A DNA stretch of 64,000 nucleotides from G963675935 sp963675935 (GTDB lineage: Bacteria; Planctomycetota; Planctomycetia; Pirellulales; Thermoguttaceae): positions 124,001 to 188,000 of the forward strand of contig CAXXPV010000004.1 of assembly GCA_963675935.2 (NCBI GenBank). Direction: 5' to 3'. The translations under genes were made by a program, and so were the position numbers. Below are positions 1 through 9,134 of the stretch, piece after piece; positions within the stretch are counted from its first letter, which is position 1; the number at the start of each line of letters is the position of its first letter. Below the pieces are notes generated by a model. It had not been told where the DNA came from and searched no databases. It was given only the letters and a program-made list of their open reading frames with translations.

Positions 1-201
1 TTGGTTCGCCACGGTCGGAATCTCGAACGCACCGGGCGTCCAAGCCACGTCGATCCGATCGTCGGCCACGCCATGCGATTTCAGCGTCTCCACCGCGCCG
101 TTCAGCAAGTTCGTGGTGATCGACTCGTTGAACCGCGCCACGACGACGGCGAATCGACCGTCCACATCGGCGTCAATATTCCCTTGATATACGTTCGGCA
201 T
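1..201 (-). CDS. ribH: 6,7-dimethyl-8-ribityllumazine synthase (RibH), N-terminal part, cut by window edge
   Basis: Reading the complement from the ATG at 201 gives 67 codons that run off the window. The product begins MPNVYQGNIDADVDG and contains VVVARFNESITTNLLNGA and WTPGAFEIP, which are the conserved N-terminal signatures of lumazine synthase. That enzyme condenses 5-amino-6-ribitylaminouracil with dihydroxybutanone phosphate in riboflavin synthesis. It lies 16 bp downstream of rho on the same strand, so the two may be cotranscribed. The C-terminal half is not in the window. Confidence 0.9.
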   Translation of the reverse strand, partial: MPNVYQGNIDADVDGRFAVVVARFNESITTNLLNGAVETLKSHGVADDRIDVAWTPGAFEIPTVANQ

Positions 202-217
202 GGACGGATTCCTTATC

Positions 218-1735
218 CTACATCTTCATGTTCATGCTCATCAAGAACTCGGCGTTGCTCTTCGTCTTTTGCAACCGGCCGACCAAAAATTCCATTGCGT
301 CGGGCGGGTTCATATCGCCCAGCACCCGCCGCAAAATCGTCACCCGGCGATGCTCCTCCGGGTCCATCAGCATCTCTTCCTTCCGCGTGCCGCTCTTGGC
401 GATGTCGATCGACGGCCATATCCTCCGATCGACCAGCTTGCGATCCAACACGATTTCCTGATTGCCGGTGCCCTTGAACTCCTCGAAAATCACTTCGTCC
501 ATCCGGCTGCCGGTGTCGATCAGGGCCGTGCCGATGACGGTCAGCGAGCCGCCCTCCTCGACCTTGCGGGCGGAACCGAAAAATCGCTTGGGCTTCGTCA
601 AGGCGTTCGCGTCGACGCCGCCGGAAAGCAGCTTGCCCGACGGCGGGCATTCCGAATTCCACGCGCGGGCCAGCCTGGTGATCGAATCGAGGAAGATCAG
701 CACGTCGCGGCCGTACTCGACCATCCGCTTCGCCTTCTCCAGAACCATTTCCGACACCTGGATGTGCCGCGTGGCCGGCTCGTCGAACGTCGAACTGACG
801 ACCTCGCAATTCGGTCCCTTCACCTCGCGTTCCATGTCGGTCACTTCCTCGGGCCGCTCGTCGATCAGCAGCATGAAGACGTAAAGGTCGGGGAAATTCT
901 TCAGCGCGGCCTTCGCCATTTTCTGCATCAGAATGGTTTTGCCGGCCCTCGGCGGACTGACGATCAATCCTCGCTGGCCGAACCCGATGGGCACGATCAT
1001 ATCGACCACGCGCATCTCGATCTCCTCCGGCGTGGTTTCCATGCCGATGCGCAAATCGGGATGCAGAGGCGTCAACTCGTCGAAGGGAATCTTCGACGAC
1101 AGTACGTTCGGGTCTTGGTAGTTAATCGCTTCGACGCGCAGCAGGGCGAAGTAGCGCTCGTTTTCCTTGGGCGGGCGGATTTGCCCCGACACCGTCGTGC
1201 CGGTCTTCAGCCCGAAACGGCGAATTTGGCTCGGCGAAACGTAAATATCGTCGGGGCACGAGAGATAATGGTAGTCGGGGCTGCGCAGGAAGCCGAATCC
1301 GTCGGGCAGCACCTCGAGCGTGCCCTCGCCGAACATCAGGCCGTTGAGCTTGACCCTTTCCTTGAGGATCCGGAAGATCAAATCCTGCCGTTTGGCGCCG
1401 ACGACGTCGGCGAGGTTTTCCTTTCGGGCCTCCTCGATCAGTTCGGCCATCGACATCCGCTGCAACTCGGCGATGTGGGTGTCGCCCGACTGCTTGATCT
1501 GCTCGTAGCGGTCACGAATCGGCTCTCGCGACTTTCGATGTTCGGAGGCGATTTCCTCGGCCAGGGAAAGCGGCTCCTCTTCTTCGATCGCGCGGAGCGT
1601 TTCGGCGAAGGAGGGCTTTTCCGGTTCGGCCGGCATAGTGGAAATGTCTTCGACGGCGGCTTCGCGCGGTTCGCCTTCCGCGACGCCGGTCGTCTCTTCG
1701 GTGGTTGTTGTTTCTTCGTCTCGCTCGGGATTCAT
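218..1735 (-). CDS. rho: Transcription termination factor Rho
   Basis: 505 residues. Rho is the hexameric RNA helicase that ends transcription. An acidic, Thr/Glu-rich N-terminal extension (about residues 1-95) precedes the Rho N domain (MSMAELIEEARKENL) and the cold-shock RNA-binding fold (EGTLEVLPDGFGFLRSPDYH). The ATPase core shows the Walker A PPRAGKT, VFMLLIDERPEEVTDM and LDSITRLARAWN. I chose the ATG at 1735 because AGGAG stands 9 bp upstream; an open frame continues to 1861 but runs into repeat-derived sequence. Order on this strand is polA, coaE, rho, ribH. The long leader between coaE and rho holds a palindromic repeat. Confidence 0.96.
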   Translation of the reverse strand: MNPERDEETTTTEETTGVAEGEPREAAVEDISTMPAEPEKPSFAETLRAIEEEEPLSLAEEIASEHRKSREPIRDRYEQIKQSGDTHIAELQRMSMAELIEEARKENLADVVGAKRQDLIFRILKERVKLNGLMFGEGTLEVLPDGFGFLRSPDYHYLSCPDDIYVSPSQIRRFGLKTGTTVSGQIRPPKENERYFALLRVEAINYQDPNVLSSKIPFDELTPLHPDLRIGMETTPEEIEMRVVDMIVPIGFGQRGLIVSPPRAGKTILMQKMAKAALKNFPDLYVFMLLIDERPEEVTDMEREVKGPNCEVVSSTFDEPATRHIQVSEMVLEKAKRMVEYGRDVLIFLDSITRLARAWNSECPPSGKLLSGGVDANALTKPKRFFGSARKVEEGGSLTVIGTALIDTGSRMDEVIFEEFKGTGNQEIVLDRKLVDRRIWPSIDIAKSGTRKEEMLMDPEEHRRVTILRRVLGDMNPPDAMEFLVGRLQKTKSNAEFLMSMNMKM

Positions 1736-2102
1736 CGTCGCACTACTCCTGAAAGTTCCGTGTGCCGGCGCGCGGAAGGCGCCGGCGGTGGGATAAGGGT
1801 GGGTAACTGAATACTGAATTAAGTGTTCATCAAAATGACTTGACTGAATTCTGGGGAACACTAATCTCCACTAATTGTCACTAATGACTCTCGGAAAACA
1901 AATGTCGGGCGCGTTGTTTAGCCGGCGAACTTGTTCGCCGCGAATGTTCGCAATTTCGGCCAAAACGCGGCGAGCAAGCTCGCCGGCTAAACGGGTTCAT
2001 ACGACATTACTTTTCTGACAGTCAATAATGAAAAAAATTAGCGTAGATTAGTGTTCCTGTATGTTTTGAGAATTAAGTTATTATGACGCGGTTCCTTAGA
2101 AC
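1736..2102. other. Intergenic region between coaE and rho
   Basis: About 370 bp without a credible gene. Most of it is the palindromic element at 1885-2024. The rho ribosome site lies at 1746-1750. The rest is AT-rich and I see no further feature in it. Confidence 0.6.
1885..2024. repeat. Palindromic miniature element, TGACT-ended, with TTTAGCCGGCGA core
   Basis: 140 bp. The ends are 23-bp imperfect inverted repeats (TGACTCTCGGAAAAC at the left; the right end is the complement of TGACTGTCAGAAAAG) and they close on ATGTCG. Inside is a second inverted repeat, TTTAGCCGGCGAACTTGTTC facing its complement. A close copy lies at 48930-49069, a degenerate one at 29255-29383, and a core-only copy at 36090-36169. 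A short TAATGA direct repeat overlaps the left end and follows the right end, too weak to prove a target duplication. Confidence 0.8.
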
Positions 2103-2702
2103 TTAGCGGACTAGCGACGCCCAAAACCGCTCGACCTGGGCTTGCGTCCCTTCCGGCGTGCCGGAATTGTCCACAATGGCATCGGCATGCGTTCGTTTGC
2201 TCTCCAACGATTCCTGCGCCCCCTCGCGGGCGGCGAATTCTTGCTCGGTCCAACCTCGGGCCAACGCCCTTGCTTGGCGCTGCTCCGGCGGCGTCTCGAC
2301 AAATATGATTTTCTCGCAAAACTCATTCCAACCGGCCTCGAACAACAGCGCGGCGTCCAAGACTGCGACTTGAATGCCCTGCGCCTCGAAGGCTTCGGCC
2401 TGCCGCTTGAGCAGGCTGGCGATTTCCGGATGAGTCAACTGTTCCAAAAACTTCCGCTCTTGTTCCGCTTCCGTTCCCGGAGCGAAGACGACACTCGCCA
2501 ATTTCGCCCGGTCGATCCGGCCCGCCGAATCGAATATCTCCGCCCCCCAGCGCTTTCGCGCCGCCGCCTCGACTTGCGGCAACCGCAACGCTTCGTGTCC
2601 AGCCCGGTCGGCGTCCAATACGCCGGCGCCGAGCGTGGCGAACTGCCGCGCCACCAAACTCTTTCCCCCGGCCACGCCGCCCACAATGCCGATGATTCGC
2701 AT
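2103..2702 (-). CDS. coaE: Dephospho-CoA kinase
   Basis: 199 residues, normal for the family. It phosphorylates dephospho-CoA at the 3' hydroxyl, the last step of CoA synthesis. The start MRIIGIVGGVAGGKS holds a P-loop (GGVAGGKS, where most homologues have GGIGSGKS), followed by DADRAGHEAL and the lid-region LEQLTHPEI with AVLDAALLFEAGWNEFCEKIIFV. It lies 47 bp downstream of polA; the gap is a short palindromic string of CACTAG/CTAGTG words. polA-coaE adjacency is common in bacteria. Confidence 0.93.
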   Translation of the reverse strand: MRIIGIVGGVAGGKSLVARQFATLGAGVLDADRAGHEALRLPQVEAAARKRWGAEIFDSAGRIDRAKLASVVFAPGTEAEQERKFLEQLTHPEIASLLKRQAEAFEAQGIQVAVLDAALLFEAGWNEFCEKIIFVETPPEQRQARALARGWTEQEFAAREGAQESLESKRTHADAIVDNSGTPEGTQAQVERFWASLVR

Positions 2703-2749
2703 ACGCCAGTGGCTAGTGGCCAGTGGTCAGTGACACTAGTCACTAGCCA

Positions 2750-5743
2750 CTAACCACTAATTCTCTCCGTCGCGGCCCAATTCGGACCGGCTTTGATATC
2801 TACCTTCAAGGGAACATTCAATTTACAAGCGCCGACCATTTCTTCCGTGACAAGCTCGGCTAAATGGTGAAGCTGATTGGTGGGTACTTCAAAGATCAAC
2901 TCGTCGTGGATCTGAAGCAACATCTTCGCCGACAGGCGTTCTGTCCGCAGCCGACGGTGGATCGCAATCATGGCTTGCTTGATTAGATCCGCCGCGGAAC
3001 CCTGGATAACCGTGTTCACCGCGGTGCGTTCGGCCAGATTTCGCTGCCGCCCCGCCCCTTCACGCACGCCGCTGATGGCACGTCGCCGTCCCAGGATTGT
3101 TTCAACATACCCCTTTTCTCGACATTCCGCTAGTACCAGGGTAAGGAATTTCTCAATGCCCGGATACCCCTCAAAATAACTGTCTATGAACTTGGTCGCC
3201 GCGTCCTGGTCGATGCCAAGCCCTCGGGAAAGCCCAAAAGCCCCCTGGCCGTACACCACCCCGAAGTTCACGGCCTTTGCCGCCCGACGCATCTCCGGCG
3301 TAACCTGATCGAGGGGAACGCCGTTCACCTGGCTGGCAACCCGGGCATGAATGTCCTCGTCGTTGGCGAACGCCTCGGCGAGCCGCGCGTCGCCCGAATA
3401 GTGGGCCAACACACGAAGCTCGATCTGCGAGTAGTCGGCCGCCAGCAACGTCCAGCCCTCGCAGCCGGGGACGAACGCCGAGCGAATTTCGCGGCCCTCC
3501 TCGGTTCGCACGGGGATGTTTTGCAGGTTCGGATCGTTGCAGCTCAGCCGGCCCGTGGCCGTGACCACTTGATTGAACGAGGCGTGAACCCGGCCGGTTT
3601 CCGGGCAGATCAACTCCGGCAAGGCATCGACATACGTGCTTTTCAGCTTCGTGTATTGACGGTATTCGAGAATCTTGGCCGGCAGCGGATGCAGCCGTGC
3701 AAGCTCTTCGAGCACCTCGGCGTCGGTGCTTGGGCCTGTCTTCGCGGTTCGTTTTGTCACCGGCAGCTTCAATTCGTTGAACAACAACTCCTGAAGCTGT
3801 TTGGGCGAGGCGATGTTGATCGCTCGGCCGGCCATCCGGTGAATTTCCGCCTCCAACTCGTCCATCCGTTGGCCGTAGCGAACGCTCAATTCCTTAAGCC
3901 GATCCACATCGACCTTGATGCCGTTGTATTCCATCTCGACCAGCACGTCGATCAGCGGAATCTCCAACGTGCGAAGCAGATTGGCGAGCGACGCAGCCGC
4001 TTGCGGCTGCGCACTCTCCCCGCTCCACGCTTCACTCTCCACTAACTTCTTCTCTAGCACCGGACGCAACAACATCGGCAGCCAAGCGTCTTCGGCGGCG
4101 TAGTCGGCCACTTGGCGCGTCGGCACTTCGTCCATCCGCTTCTGGTTGGCGCCGCGGCCGATGAGTTCCGTGATTTTGATCGTCTCGCGGCCCAAATAGT
4201 TTTGGGCCAGATCGTCGAGGTTGTGATTTCTTCGGCCCGACTCGAACAGGTAGCTGGCCACCATCGTGTCGAACCCAACGCCGGCCATGTCGATTCCCTC
4301 GCCGCGAAGCACGATCATGTCGTATTTGAGATTCTGCCCGATCTTCTCGACCGCCGGATTTTCCAGAATCGGCTTCAAGGCCGCCAGGGTCGCCGCTTCA
4401 TCGAGATGCCGATCTCCATCGGGCGAGCGAAGGGGCAAATACCATGCTTCTTGGTCGTTCCAGGCGAACGACATGCCGACGAGTTTTGCCCAGCGTGGCC
4501 GGACGCTGGTTGTTTCGGTATCGAACGAGAACGATTTTTGCCGCCGCAGTTGTTCGAGAAACGCCGCGAACGTCTCGGGCGTATCGACGAGATGAGCGGT
4601 GAAAGCGAGAGGGGGAGAGTGGGGGAGGGGGAGAGAGGGAGATTCTTGTTCTAAAACCGCTTGCGGTTTCGCAAGGATCGTATTATCCGTCTGACTCTTT
4701 TTCACCCAGGCCGCCAACCTCTGCCCTACGGCGCGAAAACCAAAATCGTGGAACATCGCCAAGGCCGCGTCGAGGTCCACCCGGCCCGGCCGGCCGGCAT
4801 TCCAGTCGATTTCTACGGGAACGTGCGAATCCAGGCGGACCAGATCGCGGCTCAACAACGCCTGATCGCGATACTTTTGCAGATTCTCTTGCCGCTTGGC
4901 GCCTTTCACTTCCGCGACATGTTCGAGTACGGCGTCGAGCGTGCCGAACTGTTCGAGCAGTTGCCTGGCGAATTTTGGGCCAATTCCCGGCACGCCGGGC
5001 ACGTTATCGACCGAATCGCCCACCAGGGCCTGAAAATCGACCACTTGCTCGGGCGCGACGCCCCACTCGGTTTGCAGCCGCTCACGGTCGAACGTCTCGT
5101 TCTTCCGAATGTTGAACACGCACACATGTTCGGTAATCAACTGCCGACAGTCTTTGTCGGCCGTGACAATAAAACACCGGCCGCCGCGCTCTTCGGTCAC
5201 TCGGGCGACCGTGGCCAAAATGTCGTCGGCCTCGAAGGTTTCGCGGGCCAAGGCCGGAATGCCCAAGGCGTCGATCACGCGGCGAATCTTCGGAATCTGC
5301 GGCTGCAAGTCGTCGGGCATCGCGGCCCGCTGAATCTTGTACTGGTCGTACATCGCGTGCCGAAACGTCGGGCCGGGCAGATCGAACGCGCAGAACAAAT
5401 AGTCGGGCTTCTTCTCTTCCAACAGGTAGAGCAAATCGCGAGTGAAGCCAAACACCGCCCCGACCGGCTCGCCCCGTGGACTGGTCATTTCCGGCAAGGC
5501 GTGAAACACCTGATGGATGAGCGAATGGGCATCGATCACCCAGACGGTTTGATCGGCCGGCGAAGAGGGATTGGGGATTGGGGATTGGAGATTGGAAAGA
5601 GGGGGAGAGAGGGCGAGAGGGAGAGGGGGAGATTTTTCACCCAAAACCGCTTGCGGTTTCGCAATGGGCGAATCGCCACCGCCCCGTTCATCCGGCGTCG
5701 GCTCTTCCTCGTCATCAAATCCCGGCAGCGATGTTTGCTTCAT
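2750..5743 (-). CDS. polA: DNA polymerase I
   Basis: 997 residues. The order is 5'-3' exonuclease (from about residue 67, WVIDAHSLIHQ, to 340), 3'-5' exonuclease with an intact DTET motif (SFDTETTSVRPRWAKLVG), and the family A polymerase with DYSQIELRVLAHYSGD and QIHDELIFEV, so both nuclease and polymerase activities look intact. Three stretches are foreign to the family: residues 28-62 (IAKPQAVLGEKSPPLPL...), the linker starting LAKPQAVLEQESPSLPL near residue 357, and SAQPQAAAS in the polymerase half. Each is an in-frame palindromic repeat (5565-5670, 4600-4680, 3990-4040). The stop codon also lies in a repeat-like string. Replication and repair role. Confidence 0.97.
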   Translation of the reverse strand: MKQTSLPGFDDEEEPTPDERGGGDSPIAKPQAVLGEKSPPLPLALSPPLSNLQSPIPNPSSPADQTVWVIDAHSLIHQVFHALPEMTSPRGEPVGAVFGFTRDLLYLLEEKKPDYLFCAFDLPGPTFRHAMYDQYKIQRAAMPDDLQPQIPKIRRVIDALGIPALARETFEADDILATVARVTEERGGRCFIVTADKDCRQLITEHVCVFNIRKNETFDRERLQTEWGVAPEQVVDFQALVGDSVDNVPGVPGIGPKFARQLLEQFGTLDAVLEHVAEVKGAKRQENLQKYRDQALLSRDLVRLDSHVPVEIDWNAGRPGRVDLDAALAMFHDFGFRAVGQRLAAWVKKSQTDNTILAKPQAVLEQESPSLPLPHSPPLAFTAHLVDTPETFAAFLEQLRRQKSFSFDTETTSVRPRWAKLVGMSFAWNDQEAWYLPLRSPDGDRHLDEAATLAALKPILENPAVEKIGQNLKYDMIVLRGEGIDMAGVGFDTMVASYLFESGRRNHNLDDLAQNYLGRETIKITELIGRGANQKRMDEVPTRQVADYAAEDAWLPMLLRPVLEKKLVESEAWSGESAQPQAAASLANLLRTLEIPLIDVLVEMEYNGIKVDVDRLKELSVRYGQRMDELEAEIHRMAGRAINIASPKQLQELLFNELKLPVTKRTAKTGPSTDAEVLEELARLHPLPAKILEYRQYTKLKSTYVDALPELICPETGRVHASFNQVVTATGRLSCNDPNLQNIPVRTEEGREIRSAFVPGCEGWTLLAADYSQIELRVLAHYSGDARLAEAFANDEDIHARVASQVNGVPLDQVTPEMRRAAKAVNFGVVYGQGAFGLSRGLGIDQDAATKFIDSYFEGYPGIEKFLTLVLAECREKGYVETILGRRRAISGVREGAGRQRNLAERTAVNTVIQGSAADLIKQAMIAIHRRLRTERLSAKMLLQIHDELIFEVPTNQLHHLAELVTEEMVGACKLNVPLKVDIKAGPNWAATERISG
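4600..4680. repeat. In-frame AKPQAV palindromic repeat inside polA (interdomain copy)
   Basis: A purine-rich GGGGGAGAG tract followed by the palindrome ACCGCTTGCGGTTTCGCA. Read with the gene it encodes LAKPQAVLEQESPSLPLPHS between the two exonuclease domains. The same unit occurs at 5565-5670 (polA N-terminus) and 45697-45755 (ygiQ); shorter forms lie at 3990-4040, 16855-16890 and 43295-43325. Confidence 0.75.
5565..5670. repeat. In-frame AKPQAV palindromic repeat inside polA (N-terminal copy)
   Basis: Several GGGGATTGGA and GAGAGGGAGAGGGG units followed by AAAACCGCTTGCGGTTTCGC. It encodes residues 28-62 of PolA (IAKPQAVLGEKSPPLPL and following), ahead of the 5'-3' exonuclease domain. Confidence 0.75.
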
Positions 5744-5806
5744 GCAAGCGGTTTCTTCGCCAGATCGGCATGGAGCATTTGGTCCAAGTAGAGACGCATT
5801 CCAACC

Positions 5807-6031
5807 TCATGCGCCCGCGGGTACGATTTCGGTGTACTCGATAAACTGGCGAGCAAACGACAATGCGGCGGCAATATCCGCGCGGGTTAACTCTGGAAAT
5901 CCACGCAAGACGGATTCCCAACTTTCTTCCGCCGCAAGATGATCGAGTATCACGGCAACGGGAATGCGGGTTCCGCGAACGACCGGGTTCCCGTTGCAGA
6001 CGCAAGGATTGACTTCAATTCGATCCAACAT
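5807..6031 (-). CDS. DUF433 family antitoxin-like protein
   Basis: 74 residues: MLDRIEVNPCVCNGNPVVRGTRIPV followed by VILDHLAAEESWESVLRGFPELTRADIAAAL, the DUF433 pattern. The family is usually the antitoxin of DUF5615 (PIN-like) toxins. The start at 6031 has AGGAGG 8 bp upstream; an open frame extends to 6166 without support. No DUF5615 partner follows; polA lies 63 bp downstream on the same strand. A paired copy of this family is at 26384. The solo state suggests toxin loss. Confidence 0.85.
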   Translation of the reverse strand: MLDRIEVNPCVCNGNPVVRGTRIPVAVILDHLAAEESWESVLRGFPELTRADIAAALSFARQFIEYTEIVPAGA

Positions 6032-6140
6032 GAATATCGCCTCCTCTGTCCATTTTACCTCGCTAAACACACCGTGAGAAGGGATGGCTCGCGCAAAAGG
6101 CTCATCGCAGCGTATTCGTGAAGGGCGGATATGATGTCTT

Positions 6141-6353
6141 TCATGACGGCTTTCGCGTCCTCGCAAGTGCCTCTAGGATAAGTGCGTTCCGCTCGTCGTT
6201 TTGGCGGCGGATCAACTCGAAACGACGATCAACCTGCTCGGGCGTGCCGCGAAGTAAATACGGCGTCTCGGCACGGATCATGTCGGCCACTAATTGCAGC
6301 CGTTCGCTCGTGGTCATGCGGCGGTAACATTCCAGCGTTTCGTCGCTCAGCAT
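6141..6353 (-). CDS. Conserved small hypothetical protein (MLSDETL type)
   Basis: 70 residues beginning MLSDETLECYRRMTTSERL, with TPYLLRGTPEQVDRRFELIRRQNDERNALILEAL. I recognise this as a recurring small planctomycete protein of unknown function; it is soluble, highly charged and probably all helical. It lies 109 bp upstream of the DUF433 gene on the same strand and may be cotranscribed with it. The ribosome site is weak (GGAACG). Confidence 0.65.
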   Translation of the reverse strand: MLSDETLECYRRMTTSERLQLVADMIRAETPYLLRGTPEQVDRRFELIRRQNDERNALILEALARTRKPS

Positions 6354-6803
6354 GTTTTCGTTCCGAATTGTAGGAGGCGACTCCCGTCGCCGATTTCCGC
6401 CACGGGCATCGTTTTCCTCCCGGCGGGGAGTTCAAGGCGGAGGCGACACTCTATTGTGCCCCAGCCTCAATCAAGACGCAACCGGCGTTCCGGCTCTGCC
6501 AATCCAGGCAAAGTCGGCACAACCACCACAGGACGAGCCCCTATATCGTGGGGTGCGCGGCATCGATGGCGTGTGCGGCCATTTTTTCTGGCAAGATCGG
6601 TCATTCTGATCACAGCGAAGAATCTCGCCCGCGCCGCGAGGAAAACGAGATTCTTCGCTGCGTTCAGAATGACGGAATTGCCTATCTGCCAGAAAATATG
6701 GCCGCACACATCGATGGCGTTTCGTTGACACTGTGCGTTAGTCTGGGTAGAATACGGGGATAGAATCCGACTAGTGCAGGCGCGCAAGGGAGCAATATCT
6801 GCC
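6354..6803. other. Intergenic region with miniature element
   Basis: 450 bp between divergent genes. It holds the GTGTGCGGCC-ended miniature element at 6571-6709, and short CGACTCCCGTCGCCG-like palindromic pieces near 6380-6430. The promoter for the gene at 6804 must lie after the element, in 6719-6800. I see no gene. Confidence 0.6.
6571..6709. mobile_element. Miniature inverted-repeat element, type A (GTGTGCGGCC ends)
   Basis: 139 bp with near-perfect inverted ends GTGTGCGGCCATTTTTTCTG and its complement. The inside is the core hairpin GTCATTCTGA-CGAAGAATCTCG. The 9-bp direct repeat ATCGATGGC flanks it exactly (6562-6570 and 6710-6718), read as a target-site duplication. A copy in the other orientation is at 30853-30991. 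Confidence 0.8.
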
Positions 6804-8324
6804 ATGGCCCGTGAAAATCAAGGTCTCCAAATCACCCTGATCGTCTTCGTCATGCTTACGATCATTTTGGGCGTGACGACGTATCTTTTCTACCGCCAAT
6901 ACGACGAGACGCTCAAGGCCAAGCTGGCATCGGACGCCGCGGCGACTAAGAATGAGCAACAGGCCGCTTCGAGCGCGGCCGACGTTGTCGAGTTGAAGCG
7001 GATGATTGGAGCGAAGACCGAGTCGGTCAGCGCCATCGCCGACACCTTCAAGAAGGACATGGAGAATTTCGGCGCGACCTATCCCGAAGAGAGCCGCTTC
7101 TATCGCAATCTTTTGGAGAAGATGCAGAACACGATCAACGAGAAGAACGCGGAATTGACCGACGCCAAACTCGCGATTCCAAAGTTGACGGACGATTACC
7201 AGACATTTAAGGATGCCCAAATTCTCCAGGTCAAACAGTTTGAGGATTCCAGCGAAAAGGCCAAGACCGATCTGTTGGCCGAACAGGCGAAGTATCAGGG
7301 CGAGCGCGAGCGGATCTACCGCGACAAGACGGAAGTCGAAACCAAGGCGCAAGCCGCCCAAAAGGAGGCCGAGGCCAAGATCGCCAAAGCCCAGTCTGAT
7401 GCCCAAAAAGCCGTCAGTGAAGGAAAGAAGATGGCCGAGATCGTCGATCGGCAGGCCGTCAAAATCGAAACCTACGAGGCCGACAAGATCGAAGGCACCG
7501 CCAGCGGCGAAATCACCTGGGTCAACCAGCGCAACAGCACGGTTTGGCTCAACCTCGGTCGGGCCGACGCCCTGATGCGGCAAGTCACGTTCAGCGTCTA
7601 TCCGGCCGACTTGACCAACCTGACGATCAAGGGCAAGAAGGCGAGCATCGAAGTCACGCAAATTCTCGGCGACCATCTGGCCGAGGCCCGCGTCCTTGAA
7701 GACGACATCGCCGACCCGATCACCCCGGGCGATAAAATCTACACGCCGCTTTGGAGTCCCGGCGCCAAGAGGCACTTCGCCCTGGCCGGCCTGATGGACG
7801 TCGATGGCGACGGCAAGAGCGACTTGCAGACCGTGATGAATCTCATCGCGATCAACGGCGGCGTGGTCGATTGCTACGTTGCCGACTCGGGCAAGGATAA
7901 GAACAAACAGGTCGGCCGGATCACCGTCAACACGAACTGCCTGATTTTGGGCGAACGCCCCACCGAAGGAAACGCCGACCAGATTCCCGCCTTCAGTAAG
8001 GTCATGGACGACGCCAAACAACTCCGCCTTCAGACGGTTCAACTGGTCGATATGCTCCAGCGGATGGGCTGGAAGAACCTGACGCCGGTGGTCCGCTTTG
8101 GCCTTGGGGCGAATCCGAAGGATTTCCGTGCCAAGCCCGACGACGACGTGCCGAAAAAATCGACCGGCACCGTCAGCAGCATCTTCCAGAAACGTGACCC
8201 GATGAAGGTCGGCGACGTGAAGGAATCGAACAAGGCCAAGGAGTCAGGAACAACGACGGACAAGAAGCCGGCTTCGTCCACGACTCCCTCGGGCGGCGGG
8301 GCGGGCATGTATCACCGATTCTAA
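6804..8324 (+). CDS. Membrane-anchored coiled-coil protein of unknown function
   Basis: 506 residues from MARENQGLQ; GGGAG lies 12 bp upstream. One N-terminal membrane helix (about residues 8-28, ITLIVFVMLTIILGVTTYLF) is followed by a long Ala/Lys/Glu/Gln-rich coiled coil (about residues 35-225, with KTDLLAEQAKYQGERERIY). The C-terminal part is globular (EGTASGEITWVNQRNSTVWLNLG ... LAGLMDVDGDGKSDLQ) and ends in a Ser/Thr/Gly/Lys tail. I recognise it as a type of planctomycete protein but know no function. The coil and single anchor suggest a structural or cell-envelope scaffold role; this is inference. Confidence 0.75.
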   Translation: MARENQGLQITLIVFVMLTIILGVTTYLFYRQYDETLKAKLASDAAATKNEQQAASSAADVVELKRMIGAKTESVSAIADTFKKDMENFGATYPEESRFYRNLLEKMQNTINEKNAELTDAKLAIPKLTDDYQTFKDAQILQVKQFEDSSEKAKTDLLAEQAKYQGERERIYRDKTEVETKAQAAQKEAEAKIAKAQSDAQKAVSEGKKMAEIVDRQAVKIETYEADKIEGTASGEITWVNQRNSTVWLNLGRADALMRQVTFSVYPADLTNLTIKGKKASIEVTQILGDHLAEARVLEDDIADPITPGDKIYTPLWSPGAKRHFALAGLMDVDGDGKSDLQTVMNLIAINGGVVDCYVADSGKDKNKQVGRITVNTNCLILGERPTEGNADQIPAFSKVMDDAKQLRLQTVQLVDMLQRMGWKNLTPVVRFGLGANPKDFRAKPDDDVPKKSTGTVSSIFQKRDPMKVGDVKESNKAKESGTTTDKKPASSTTPSGGGAGMYHRF

Positions 8325-8387
8325 ATTCGTGTCCGTTCCGCGAACCGCAGGGGGTGGAAATAGATGGCGGGGGCGGTGGGGAGGACG

Positions 8388-9134
8388 GCGCCCGCTCGGC
8401 CGCGTTGTTGTCGATCGCCAAGAAGCCCTGTATCCACGCGCCCATCGTGCTCTGGGCGATCTCGATGTTCTGCCGCGCGAAGATGTTTTCCAAGCGATAG
8501 AGCGGAAGATGATCCTCGCGTCGTAGGCAAGGAGCATGTCTTTCAACAGCGTGGGATCGTCGGGCCGGTTGTATCGGAGTTTCTCCAAGGCGCACCTTGC
8601 GGTTTGCGATCCTCGCCAATCCGCTCGGTCGCGCGACGCACGCGCTCCGGCGAAACATCCAATTCGGCAAGCTCTTGCAAGCCGCGCGAGCCTTGCGGAA
8701 AGCTCGTCGCTTGGACGCCGGCATACACAACCTTCTTCAGGGCCGTCGGACTGTAGTCATAGTCGACGTCCAGCCCCAGAGCTTGGGACCGAGGGGAAAA
8801 AAGCCCGGCGACAGCCGGGGCAATAGCACTCTTGCTCGCTCAGCGGAACGTCCAAGCCGCGTCGTGTTTGCATTGCGCGTTCCCGCTGCCGCACGCGCTG
8901 TCCCTCGAAGCCGCAGCGAGGGCAGTGCGGCGGCCCCATTCCGCTTTCCGCCAACTGCTGCTCGAACACTTCCAAGCTGATGGCATCTCCTGCCGCCAGG
9001 GCGAGCGTCTCGATCGTGGGAAACAGAGCCTCGCCCTCCTGGGCCTCCGGCAGATCGCCTTCCGCCAAGACTTTTTGCACCCCTACACGAACCGCCTGCC
9101 GCAAACGCTCCTGAAATTGTTCGATTGTTGCCAT
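8388..9134 (-). pseudogene. Decayed transposase DNA: ISKra4-like N-terminus joined to an IS66-like scrap
   Basis: From the ATG at 9134 the frame MATIEQFQERLRQAVRVGV ... MGPPHCPRCGFEGQRVRQRE ... CPGCRRAFF matches the N-terminal zinc-ribbon part of ISKra4-type transposases. A frameshift at a T6/C4 run near 8805 moves the reading to SQALGLDVDYDYSPTALKKV and YAGVQATSFPQGSRGLQELAELDVSPERV. After about 8590 the frame shifts again to LLAYDA, then DHLPLYRLENIFARQNIEIA and AIDNNAAERA, which are IS66 transposase signatures brought together by deletion. No DDE catalytic domain is complete. No terminal repeats were found. Confidence 0.75.

Noticed and set aside
200..1810. Long plus-strand open frame antisense to rho (536 codons)
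   Set aside because: It is the mirror of rho in high-GC code, has no family signature and no ribosome site.
6771..8042. 423-codon minus-strand frame opposite the coiled-coil gene
   Set aside because: Composition is that of an antisense shadow (Leu/Gly/Val-rich, no motif), and the plus-strand gene has a clear anchor, coil and start signal.
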